Assembly: GCA_964517075.1 (NCBI GenBank)
Contig: CAZFAT010000011.1
Coordinates: forward strand, 1 to 6,895
Length of the DNA stretch: 6,895 bases
Direction of reading: 5' to 3'
Source of the DNA: CAZFAT01 sp964517075
Lineage (GTDB): Bacteria; Acidobacteriota; Vicinamibacteria; Vicinamibacterales; SCN-69-37
Under the pieces are notes generated by a model. The model was not told where the DNA came from. It was given only the letters and a program-made list of their open reading frames with translations, and did not search any database. Both the position numbers and the translations under genes were made by a program. Each line of letters begins with the position of its first letter. The first letter of the stretch is position 1. Of the stretch, positions 1-6,895 are shown piece after piece.

Positions 1-1515
<1,515 letters not shown>

Positions 1516-1558
1516 GGCTATTGAGAAACGCGTTGCGGTGCTGCGAGCCTGCGACGAA

Positions 1559-1585
1559 GGCGGGGCGCGTGAGGCGCGCCCCGCC
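1559..1585 (-). terminator. Perfect 11-bp GC-rich hairpin in the rpsO-pnp intergenic region (attenuator or RNA-processing site)
   Basis: The arms GGCGGGGCGCG (1559-1569) and CGCGCCCCGCC (1575-1585) pair perfectly around a 5-base loop. On the transcribed strand the hairpin begins 6 bases after the rpsO stop codon and ends 43 bases before the pnp start. It is not followed by a run of T (the next bases read TTCGTCGCAG), so it does not look like a complete intrinsic terminator. In E. coli the same interval holds an attenuating terminator and an RNase III site through which PNPase represses itself. A partial attenuator, a 3'-end stabiliser for rpsO mRNA or an RNase III target are all possible. The structure is seen; the role is inferred. 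Confidence 0.5.
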
Positions 1586-1591
1586 GGATAC

Positions 1592-1858
1592 CTACTTGCG
1601 AATGCCCAGCCGGCGGATCAGCTCCGCATACCCGTCAGCGTCCTTGCGCTTCAGGTAGTCGAGCAGACGACGGCGCTGGCCGACCAGCTTTAGCAAGCCG
1701 CGCCGGGAATGGTGGTCCTTGACGTGGGTCTTGAAGTGTTCCGTGAGGTAGCTGATGCGCTCGCTGAGGAGGGCGACCTGCACCTCCGGGGAGCCCGTAT
1801 CGGTCTCGTGCGTGCGATAGGCGCCAATCACTTCGTTCTTGCGTTCATTGGTCAACAC
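1592..1858 (-). CDS. rpsO: Small ribosomal subunit protein S15
   Basis: S15 is a primary binding protein of the 16S rRNA central domain and helps form the bridge between the ribosomal subunits. The product is 88 residues, the normal family length. It has the hallmark DTGSPEVQ (residues 20-27), the YLTEHFKTH segment (37-45) and the rRNA-binding DHHSRRGLLKLVGQRRRLLDY (48-68). The start is the GTG at 1858-1856, giving M-L-T-N-E-R as in many S15 proteins. It is supported by a strong Shine-Dalgarno sequence 5 bases upstream. The frame stays open further upstream into truB, but that extension shares nothing with the family. The stop is TAG. The gene sits between truB and pnp, with 98- and 76-base spacers that are much longer than the other junctions here, which suggests separate control of rpsO. 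Confidence 0.97.
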   Translation of the reverse strand: MLTNERKNEVIGAYRTHETDTGSPEVQVALLSERISYLTEHFKTHVKDHHSRRGLLKLVGQRRRLLDYLKRKDADGYAELIRRLGIRK

Positions 1859-1956
1859 GTGTGCCCTCCACGAACGGGCCAGAGCGCCTGCGGGGCGTCC
1901 TCCGGGCCCGCCGTACCACGGGGAGCCTCCGCGAGTGAGGCCACAAAGAACAGATG
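1859..1956 (-). promoter_or_regulatory. Structured 5' leader of rpsO, candidate S15 autoregulatory element
   Basis: The 98-base gap between truB and rpsO can fold into two elements on the transcribed strand. The first is a 5-bp stem (1941-1937 with 1929-1925, extendable by one G-U pair) with a 7-base loop. The second is a longer interrupted hairpin. Its outer 6-bp stem pairs 1910-1905 with 1880-1875, a 3-bp stem pairs 1902-1900 with 1884-1882, and a 4-bp stem pairs 1897-1894 with 1888-1885. These are separated by a small internal loop and a 2-base bulge, with a 5-base apical loop. It ends five bases before the Shine-Dalgarno sequence. S15 is known to repress its own translation through structurally different leaders in different phyla. 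The position fits such an element, but I cannot match it to a described class. The pairing was worked out by eye. Confidence 0.35.
1864..1869 (-). promoter_or_regulatory. Strong Shine-Dalgarno sequence for rpsO
   Basis: The transcribed strand reads GGAGGG, then five bases (CACAC), then the GTG start. This is the best ribosome-binding site in the window and decides the non-ATG start of rpsO. Confidence 0.8.
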
Positions 1957-1983
1957 TTATCCGAGGACTACGACTGGATGCAA
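1954..1983 (-). promoter_or_regulatory. Weak candidate sigma-70-type promoter for rpsO
   Basis: The transcribed strand has TTGCAT (1983-1978), an 18-base spacer, and TAACAT (1959-1954) overlapping the truB stop codon. It matches only 3 of 6 and 4 of 6 consensus positions. It is unusually AT-rich for this DNA and would start transcription just ahead of the structured rpsO leader. An internal promoter ahead of rpsO is known in E. coli. Chance similarity is quite possible. Confidence 0.2.
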
Positions 1984-2841
1984 AAGCGGGCCGCGCCAGC
2001 GACCCAGCGCTGCCAGTCTGCCGTCGCCAGCCAGAATCTTGACGGCTGCCGCGCCATCGACCGTCCAGGCGCCCGCGATGTGAGCAGGACCGACCGGATT
2101 GCCGTGTCGGACCCGTTCCAGACCCGGTGCGGTAACGACCACGGCTGGCAGGGCCGGCAGGGCGGCGGCCGGGGCAATCAAGCGGGCGGCGACCGCCGGG
2201 CCGAGCCGGAGGGCCTCGTCGAGACCGAGAGCATCCTCCACCACAAACGACCCGGTCTCGGTGCGGCGGAGCGCCGACAGGTGGGCGCCGCACCCGAGCC
2301 GGGCACCGAGATCGCGCGCCAGCGCGCGGACATAGAAGCCGGGCGTGACCCGCATCCTGAGGCGAAGGGTTGGGCCCGCCTGCTCGATCAGATCGAGCGC
2401 ATGCACCGTGACGCTAACAGGTTTGAGGGCCACCGGCCGGTCCTGCCGGGCCAGGGCGTACGCCGGCGTTCCCGCCACCTTCTTGGCCGAATGGCTGGGC
2501 GGCGTCTGGTCGAACGTCCCGCGAAGAGTCTGGAGAACCTCATGCAGCTGGCCGGCGACGTGGGCGGTGTCGCCCGCCAGGCCAATGGGGCGCCCCTCGC
2601 TGTCATCCGTGTCGGTTGATTGCCCCAGCGTGACCGTCGCCTCGTAGGTCTTGTCGCCGGCCGCCAGGAGGGAGGCGAGCCGAGTGGCCCGGCCGAACAC
2701 GAGGGGCAGCAGACCCGTCGCGAGCGGGTCGAGCGTGCCCGTGTGTCCGACGCGACGCTCGCCCGTGATGCCGCGCAGCCGGGCGACGACGTCATGTGAC
2801 GTGAGGCCGCGGGGCTTGTCGATGAGCAGCACGCCGTCCAT
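1957..2841 (-). CDS. truB: tRNA pseudouridine-55 synthase
   Basis: TruB isomerises U55 to pseudouridine in the T-arm of tRNAs and also acts as a tRNA folding chaperone. The 294-residue product has the family opening GVLLIDKPRGLTSHDVV (residues 3-19). The catalytic motif GHTGTLDPLATG (32-43) has the nucleophilic aspartate at D38, and KTYEA (64-68) has the conserved active-site tyrosine Y66. QTPPSHSAKKVAGTPAYALAR (112-132) and GFYVRALARDLG (168-179) follow, then LRRTETGSF. About 55 C-terminal residues form a PUA-like tail (GNPVGPAHIAG onward). H117 stands where many family members have Tyr (PPAYSA-type motif). Length is normal. The ATG lies 22 bases after the upstream DHH gene, and I see no clear Shine-Dalgarno sequence. 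Translation may depend on reinitiation after that gene. In many bacteria ribF follows truB; here rpsO follows directly. Confidence 0.96.
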   Translation of the reverse strand: MDGVLLIDKPRGLTSHDVVARLRGITGERRVGHTGTLDPLATGLLPLVFGRATRLASLLAAGDKTYEATVTLGQSTDTDDSEGRPIGLAGDTAHVAGQLHEVLQTLRGTFDQTPPSHSAKKVAGTPAYALARQDRPVALKPVSVTVHALDLIEQAGPTLRLRMRVTPGFYVRALARDLGARLGCGAHLSALRRTETGSFVVEDALGLDEALRLGPAVAARLIAPAAALPALPAVVVTAPGLERVRHGNPVGPAHIAGAWTVDGAAAVKILAGDGRLAALGRWRGPLLHPVVVLG

Positions 2842-2845
2842 CAGC

Positions 2846-2875
2846 GTTCGACCGTTCGAGGGTTCAGGGTTCGAG
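2846..2875. repeat. Short degenerate GTTCGAGG-type tandem repeat across the DHH-gene stop and the truB leader
   Basis: Plus-strand units beginning GTTC occur at 2846, 2854, 2862 and 2869, with spacings of 8, 8 and 7 bases. They read GTTCGACC, GTTCGAGG, GTTCAGG and GTTCGAGC. The stop codon of the DHH gene (2866-2864) lies inside the third unit, which is one base shorter than the others. The repeat fills almost the whole gap to truB. A few copies this short could arise by slippage or belong to a dispersed intergenic repeat; one window cannot decide. Confidence 0.5.
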
Positions 2876-3838
2876 CGTGCCCGCGTCGATGACCTGCTTC
2901 ATCCTCGCGACGATGGCGTCGCGGACGTCGGCCCTCGAGCCCGTGACCGTGCAGCCCGCCGCGTTCTGATGGCCACCGCCGTCCCAGGTTTCGGCCACGG
3001 CCCGGACGTCCACCGCGCCTTTGGACCGCAGGCTGACCCGGAAGACGTTGCCGTTCTGGCGCTTGAGGAGCGCGACCGCCACGACCTCGCGCGCCCCCAG
3101 CGGCAGGTTCACGAGGCCCTCCGTGTCGTCGGGCGTCGCGCCGCAGGCGTTCAGCAGCTCGTCATCGAACGTGAGGACCGCAAGACGGCTGTCGAGATGC
3201 AGTTCCATCGCGTTCAGCAGCGCGCCGGTGAGCCGAACGCGGCCCAGGGAGAAGCTGTCGAAGATCAGGCGGGCGAGGTTCGCGGGACTGGCTCCGGCCA
3301 GCGCCACGCGGCGGCAGAGTTCGAACGTCCGCGCGGTCATCGGCCCGTACCGAAACCCGCCCGTGTCGGTGGCCACCGCCAGGAAGAGGTGCGACGCGAT
3401 GTCCGCCGTCCAGGGCACGTTCAGCGCGTCGATGATGTCGGCGACCATCTCGCCGCACGCCGCCGCGGATCCGTCGAACCAGTTCACGGCGCCGTACATC
3501 GTGTTGCCGAGATGATGGTCGACATTGACGATGAAGTGCCGATCGAGACCCGCGACATCCGGCCGGTCGAGGTCGCTGCACTCCAGGACGACCACCACGT
3601 CAGCGGCGCCCGACAGCCGGTCGCCCACCTCCACGCGCTCCACGGCCGGCAGGTCGCGGTAGGGCGTCGGCACGGGGTCGTGAAGGATGATCCGCACCTG
3701 TTTGCCGAGGTGGTCGAGGGCGAGGGCAAGCGCCAGGCAGGAGCCGACCGCATCCCCATCGGGCCGTGCGTGGGACGTCAGGACGATGGACTGGCGCTCG
3801 CGGAGGGCAGCGGCCACCGATGCGGCCGACGCGTTCAC
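2864..3838 (-). CDS. nrnA: DHH/DHHA1-family phosphoesterase, NrnA-like (oligoribonuclease / pAp phosphatase type)
   Basis: NrnA-type enzymes are manganese-dependent and degrade 2-5-nucleotide RNA fragments. Many also dephosphorylate 3'-phosphoadenosine 5'-phosphate, and some act on cyclic-dinucleotide breakdown products. The 324-residue protein has the DHH domain with SHARPDGDAVGS (residues 22-33), VVVLECSDLDRP (82-93), NVDHHLGN (105-112) and ATDTGGFRYGP (156-166). The C-terminal DHHA1 domain has the substrate-binding GGGHQNAAG (287-295). The motif II position usually held by Asp appears to be Glu (E86). The GTG start overlaps the rbfA stop in GTGA. A GAGG (3849-3846) seven bases upstream supports it. 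Location between rbfA and truB is common for this family outside the proteobacteria. Its activity complements PNPase, which leaves short oligonucleotides. The substrate (nanoRNA, pAp or linear dinucleotides) cannot be settled from sequence. Confidence 0.9.
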   Translation of the reverse strand: MNASAASVAAALRERQSIVLTSHARPDGDAVGSCLALALALDHLGKQVRIILHDPVPTPYRDLPAVERVEVGDRLSGAADVVVVLECSDLDRPDVAGLDRHFIVNVDHHLGNTMYGAVNWFDGSAAACGEMVADIIDALNVPWTADIASHLFLAVATDTGGFRYGPMTARTFELCRRVALAGASPANLARLIFDSFSLGRVRLTGALLNAMELHLDSRLAVLTFDDELLNACGATPDDTEGLVNLPLGAREVVAVALLKRQNGNVFRVSLRSKGAVDVRAVAETWDGGGHQNAAGCTVTGSRADVRDAIVARMKQVIDAGTLEP

Positions 3839-4248
3839 GACGGATCCTCACCGCGTCCGTTGGGCTCGGAGAGAGCCGGCGGGTCGCCCTCTCGGGCCCG
3901 GCGTTCCTCGGCCAGGTCCAGCAGAATCTTCTCGACACGGTCCTGGTGCTCGACGCTCTGATCGAACTGGAACCGGAGTTCGGGCACCCGGCGCAGCCGC
4001 AGCCGCGCGCCGATGTGCCGCCGCAGAAAGGGCGTCGCGCGTTCCAGGGCGCGCTCGGTCTCCCGCCGTGCCGTCTCATCGCCGAGCTGCGTGTAGTAGA
4101 CCCGCGCGAGCTGAAGGTCCGGTGAGACCTTCACCCGGGTGACCGTCACGAACCCGATGGCTGGATCATGCACCTCGCGGCCGAGCAGTCGGCCTATCTC
4201 GTGGCGGATTTCTTCGCCGACGCGATCGGGACGCGCGCCCTGGGCCAT
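3835..4248 (-). CDS. rbfA: Ribosome-binding factor A (30S maturation factor)
   Basis: RbfA is a single KH-type domain protein that binds the 30S subunit near the 5' end of 16S rRNA. It helps late maturation and is important during cold shock. The 137-residue product begins with the basic helix RPDRVGEEIRHEIGRLL (residues 6-22). It continues with the conserved DPAIGFVTVTRVKVSPDLQLARVYY (28-52) and the ELRFQFDQSVEHQDRVEKIL segment (90-109), whose DQS-x-E-x-x-x-R-V pattern is typical. The last 25 or so residues form a charged, Pro/Gly-containing tail beyond the core domain. The ATG overlaps the ylxP stop by one base (TGATG). A GGAG (4263-4260) lies 11 bases upstream. The 3' end overlaps the DHH gene by four bases, so translational coupling on both sides is likely. 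Confidence 0.96.
   Translation of the reverse strand: MAQGARPDRVGEEIRHEIGRLLGREVHDPAIGFVTVTRVKVSPDLQLARVYYTQLGDETARRETERALERATPFLRRHIGARLRLRRVPELRFQFDQSVEHQDRVEKILLDLAEERRAREGDPPALSEPNGRGEDPS
3846..3849 (-). promoter_or_regulatory. Ribosome-binding site supporting the GTG start of the DHH gene
   Basis: GAGG lies seven bases before the GTG, inside the last codons of rbfA. It supports the overlapping GTG start rather than a later one, and keeps the conserved N-terminal helix preceding SHARPDGDA. Confidence 0.5.
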
Positions 4249-4529
4249 CAGCGCAGGTACTCCACCTGGCTCCGGATCGCCAGGCCGGGCTCGAGTCGCT
4301 CCACTTCCTCGAGGACCGATCGGAGCGTCTTTTCAGCGGACTCGTCCGAGGAGGCGACGGTCACGACGCCGAGCTCGGCCCGCTGCCAGAGGTCCTGGTG
4401 GCCGACCTCGGCGACGGCGACGTTGAACGGGCCGAGCCGGTCCTTCAGGCGCCGCAGCACCATCCGCTTGTCCTTGAGGGATTGGGCCATCGGGATGTGG
4501 ATTTCGATCGAGAGCAGGGCAATCGTCAT
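4248..4529 (-). CDS. ylxP: DUF503 / YlxP family protein
   Basis: This small conserved protein (93 residues) is found beside infB and rbfA in many bacteria. Its biochemical role is not firmly established, and context suggests ribosome assembly or translation. Family hallmarks are SLKDKR (residues 17-22), FNVAVAEVGHQDLWQRA (35-51) and a C-terminal VEYL. Of two in-frame ATGs (4535 and 4529) I chose 4529. It gives the usual short N-terminus M-x-I-x-L-L, and a GGGG (4541-4538) lies eight bases upstream, whereas it is only two bases from the first ATG. Starting at 4535 would add two residues. The gap to infB is 42 bases. The stop codon overlaps the rbfA start by one base. Confidence 0.92.
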   Translation of the reverse strand: MTIALLSIEIHIPMAQSLKDKRMVLRRLKDRLGPFNVAVAEVGHQDLWQRAELGVVTVASSDESAEKTLRSVLEEVERLEPGLAIRSQVEYLR

Positions 4530-4571
4530 GGCCATCGCCCCGATCGGCGCGCGCGGCCCATGGCCGCCACC

Positions 4572-6895
4572 CTACATCGTCTGCTCAATCTTCTCGACCG
4601 TGAAGACCTCGAGGAGATCGCCGACTTTGATGTCATTGAACCGATCGAGCGTGAGGCCGCACTCGAGGCCGGCCTTGACCTCGCTGACGTCGTCCTTGAA
4701 CCGGCGGAGCGACGACAGCTTGCCCTGCCAGACCACGACGTTGTCGCGCAGCAGCCGGGCCTGCACGTCGCCGCTGCGGGCGATGCGGCCTTCGGTGACG
4801 AAGCAGCCCGCGACGGTCCCGACCTTCGGCGTCTTGAAGGTCTGGCGGATTTCCGCGACGCCCAGGCGGGTTTCCTTGAGCGTGGGCGCCAGGAGGCCCG
4901 CCATGGCCTTCTTCATCTCGTCGGTGACCTGATAGATGATCGAGTGCTGGCGGATGTCCACCTTCTCGCGCTCCGCCACGGTCGCGGCATTCCGATCGGG
5001 CCGGACGTTGAACCCGATGATGATCGCGTTCGAGGCCGTCGCGAGCAGCACGTCCGATTCGTTGATCGCGCCGACGCCCGTGTGAATCGTCCGGATCTTG
5101 ACCCGGTCGTCGCTCAGCTTCGCGAGCGTATCGGCCAGCACTTCGGCGGATCCCTGCACGTCGGCCTTGATGATGATGGGCAGCTCCTTGACGCCGCCCT
5201 CCGCCATCTGCTGCTGCAGCGATTCGAGCGTGAGACGGGCGCCCTTGCCGAAGAGCGCTTTCTCCTTGGCCTGGGCCTGCCGGTAGGCGACCACCTGTCG
5301 GGCCTTGATGGGGTCGTCAATCACCTGGAAGGTGTCGCCGGGTTGCGGCAGGGCGCTGAGACCCAGCACCTCGGCCGGCGTGGCCGGCCCGACCCGCCGC
5401 ACCTTGCGGCCCAGGTGATCGAACAGCGCGCGCACTTTGCCGTCCACCGTGCCGGCGATGAAGAGGTCGCCCTCGCTGAGCGTGCCGTCCTGGACGAGCA
5501 CGTGCGCGACCGGGCCCCGGCCGCGATCGAGCTTCGCCTCGAGGACCGTGCCCTGGGCCATGCGCTTCGGGTTGGCCTTCAGGTCGGCCAGATCTGCGAC
5601 GAGCAGAATCATCTCGAGGAGCTGGTCGAGATTCTTGCGCTGACGGGCCGAGACCTCCACGGTGACGGTCGTGCCGCCCCAGGATTCCGGCATCAGGCCC
5701 AGTTCGGACAGCTCGCGCTTGACACGTTCGGGATTCGCATCCGCCTTGTCGAGCTTGTTGACGGCCACGATGATCGGCACGTTCGCGGCGCGGGCGTGGT
5801 CGATCGCCTCGCGCGTTTGCGGCATGACCCCGTCATCGGCCGCGACGACCAGGACGACCACGTCGGTCACCTTCGCGCCGCGGGCGCGCATCATCGTGAA
5901 GGCTTCATGGCCCGGCGTGTCGAGGAAGACGACGCGGCGGCCGTTGACGTCCACCGAGTAGGCGCCGATGTGCTGCGTGATGCCGCCCGCCTCGCCCTCG
6001 GCGACCTTCGCCTCCCGAATGCCGTCGAGGAGCGTCGTCTTGCCGTGATCGACGTGGCCCATGACCGTGACCACGGGCGCACGCGGCTCGAGGTCTTCCG
6101 GCCTGGACGTCTCCGTCTCGACGTCCGTCAGCTCCTCTTCGAAGCTGCGGATTAGGACCTCGGCGCCGAAGTCACGCGCGATCGTCGTCGCCACCTCGGC
6201 GTCGAGCGTGGAGTTGATGGTCAGCATCATCCGCCGGTCGATCAACCGCCTGAGGACGTCCTTCACCTTGATGTCCAGCTTGTCGGCCAGATCCTTGACC
6301 GTCATCCCCTCCGCCAGCGTGATCAGCTTCGTGATCGGTGGCGGCGCTTCGGTGACAACCGGGGTCGAGGGACGATCCTCACGCCGCACGGACGGCCGGG
6401 TGCGCGGACCGATGGGCCGGGGGGGCGGGCGCGGTGGCATGCCCGGAGCCCGGCCCGGCATCGGACCGGACGGGCGCAGCGGCTGCGACGGCAGGGGACG
6501 CGGACCGCCCAGGGGCGGCCGGATGCTGGGCATCGATGGTCGCGCGACGGGCGCTCGCGCGCCAGCCGCCGGCTGCGCCGCCCGTGCGGGGGGCGCTGGC
6601 TGCGACGGGCGAATCACAGGCCGCGTGGGCAGCGGTCTCGCCGCCGGGGCTTCGCCCGTGACCGGATCCTCGATGCGCAGGCGCCGGGTCGGCGGAACCA
6701 GCCGGCCCGCTGGCCGTGCTGGCGGCGGGGCGGGCGGTGGTGCGGCCGGCAACGCGGCGGCCAGGGCCTCAGTCTCGAACGTGCCTGCCGGCGTCTCTGA
6801 CCGCGCCCCCGCGGGTTCAGGGGCCGCGGCGTGGATCCCTTCAGCCGCCTCAGCCGCTGGTGCGGCCGGTGCCGCCTCCGGGTCGACGGCGGCCT
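4572..6895 (-). CDS. infB: Translation initiation factor IF2, missing its N-terminus (5' end outside the window)
   Basis: IF2 is the GTPase that brings initiator fMet-tRNA to the 30S subunit and promotes 50S joining. The frame is open from the right edge to TAG at 4574-4572, giving 773 visible residues. The first ~185 are a low-complexity linker dominated by Ala, Pro, Arg and Gly. An IF2_N domain follows (LITLAEGMTVKDLADKLDIK, about residues 190-209). The GTPase domain has G1 GHVDHGKTT (279-287; bases 6059-6033), switch I GGITQHIGAY, G3 DTPGH (325-329), G4 NKLD (379-382) and G5 SAR (415-417). Downstream are the beta-barrel domain, the central domain with IIIKADVQGSAEVL, and the C-terminal fMet-tRNA-binding domain ending GLECGLTL and GDLLEVFTVEKIEQTM. 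All motifs are intact. The frame continues to the edge without a convincing start, so a TTG at 6752-6750 is internal. nusA would be expected upstream of infB. Confidence 0.98.
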   Translation of the reverse strand, partial: AAVDPEAAPAAPAAEAAEGIHAAAPEPAGARSETPAGTFETEALAAALPAAPPPAPPPARPAGRLVPPTRRLRIEDPVTGEAPAARPLPTRPVIRPSQPAPPARAAQPAAGARAPVARPSMPSIRPPLGGPRPLPSQPLRPSGPMPGRAPGMPPRPPPRPIGPRTRPSVRREDRPSTPVVTEAPPPITKLITLAEGMTVKDLADKLDIKVKDVLRRLIDRRMMLTINSTLDAEVATTIARDFGAEVLIRSFEEELTDVETETSRPEDLEPRAPVVTVMGHVDHGKTTLLDGIREAKVAEGEAGGITQHIGAYSVDVNGRRVVFLDTPGHEAFTMMRARGAKVTDVVVLVVAADDGVMPQTREAIDHARAANVPIIVAVNKLDKADANPERVKRELSELGLMPESWGGTTVTVEVSARQRKNLDQLLEMILLVADLADLKANPKRMAQGTVLEAKLDRGRGPVAHVLVQDGTLSEGDLFIAGTVDGKVRALFDHLGRKVRRVGPATPAEVLGLSALPQPGDTFQVIDDPIKARQVVAYRQAQAKEKALFGKGARLTLESLQQQMAEGGVKELPIIIKADVQGSAEVLADTLAKLSDDRVKIRTIHTGVGAINESDVLLATASNAIIIGFNVRPDRNAATVAEREKVDIRQHSIIYQVTDEMKKAMAGLLAPTLKETRLGVAEIRQTFKTPKVGTVAGCFVTEGRIARSGDVQARLLRDNVVVWQGKLSSLRRFKDDVSEVKAGLECGLTLDRFNDIKVGDLLEVFTVEKIEQTM

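Noticed and set aside
1559..1585. Calling the rpsO-pnp hairpin a full intrinsic terminator ending the operon
   Set aside because: No T-run follows the stem on the transcribed strand, and pnp continues immediately downstream in the usual cluster order. Partial attenuation or processing is the more cautious reading.
1859..2293. N-terminal extension of rpsO back into truB
   Set aside because: The frame is open, but the extra sequence is Arg/Gly/Pro-rich and overlaps truB. The GTG at 1858 has a strong ribosome-binding site and gives the normal 88-residue S15.
2651..3961. 436-codon open frame on the plus strand opposite the DHH gene and parts of truB and rbfA
   Set aside because: It crosses three well-supported minus-strand genes, has low-complexity Arg-rich composition and no ribosome-binding site or family motif. 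It is a shadow of GC-rich coding.
4398..6155. 585-codon open frame on the plus strand opposite infB
   Set aside because: It lies entirely antisense to the conserved IF2 GTPase and C-terminal coding sequence. Its translation is a His/Asp/Arg/Leu-rich string with no recognisable domain. Open antisense frames are expected where codon third positions are mostly G or C.
6750..6752. TTG as the start of infB
   Set aside because: The same frame continues upstream with the same Ala/Pro-rich composition to the window edge, with no stop and no ribosome-binding site at the TTG, so infB is truncated by the window.

Overview
The window is one stretch of a classic bacterial translation/RNA-metabolism gene cluster, with every gene on the minus strand. 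Transcription runs from the right edge to the left edge. In transcription order it reads infB (initiation factor IF2, 5' end outside the window), ylxP (DUF503), rbfA, a DHH/DHHA1 phosphoesterase of the NrnA type, truB, rpsO (ribosomal protein S15), and pnp (polynucleotide phosphorylase, 3' end outside the window). It is the well-known nusA-infB-rbfA-truB-rpsO-pnp neighbourhood. I see no mobile element, tRNA, rRNA or CRISPR array.

The DNA is very GC-rich (about two thirds by eye), and codon third positions are strongly G/C. This opens long spurious frames on the plus strand. The order infB-ylxP-rbfA-DHH-truB excludes an enteric proteobacterium, whose infB-rbfA-truB run lacks ylxP and the DHH gene. 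It fits a GC-rich, non-proteobacterial or deep-branching lineage. Acidobacteriota (Vicinamibacteria-like) is my best guess, from the overall look of the proteins and a short GTTCGAGG-type intergenic repeat. I cannot confirm this without a search.

Layout from right to left: infB occupies 6895-4572 and contributes the end of a Pro/Ala/Arg-rich linker, the IF2_N domain, the complete GTPase domain and the C-terminal domains. After 42 bases comes ylxP. It touches rbfA through a TGATG stop/start, and rbfA overlaps the DHH gene through GTGA, so these three genes are probably translationally coupled. A 22-base gap made of a degenerate 7-8-base repeat separates the DHH gene from truB. A 98-base spacer follows, able to fold into two hairpins just upstream of a strong rpsO ribosome-binding site. 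rpsO and pnp are separated by 76 bases holding a perfect 11-bp GC hairpin.

Functionally, IF2 starts translation, RbfA matures the 30S subunit (YlxP is a conserved companion), TruB makes tRNA pseudouridine-55, and S15 is a primary 16S rRNA binder. PNPase and the NrnA-like enzyme degrade RNA to oligonucleotides and then mononucleotides. Protein content is ordinary housekeeping. The most interesting parts are the non-coding junctions around rpsO, which look like autoregulatory or processing sites. I found no evidence of a previously undescribed system.
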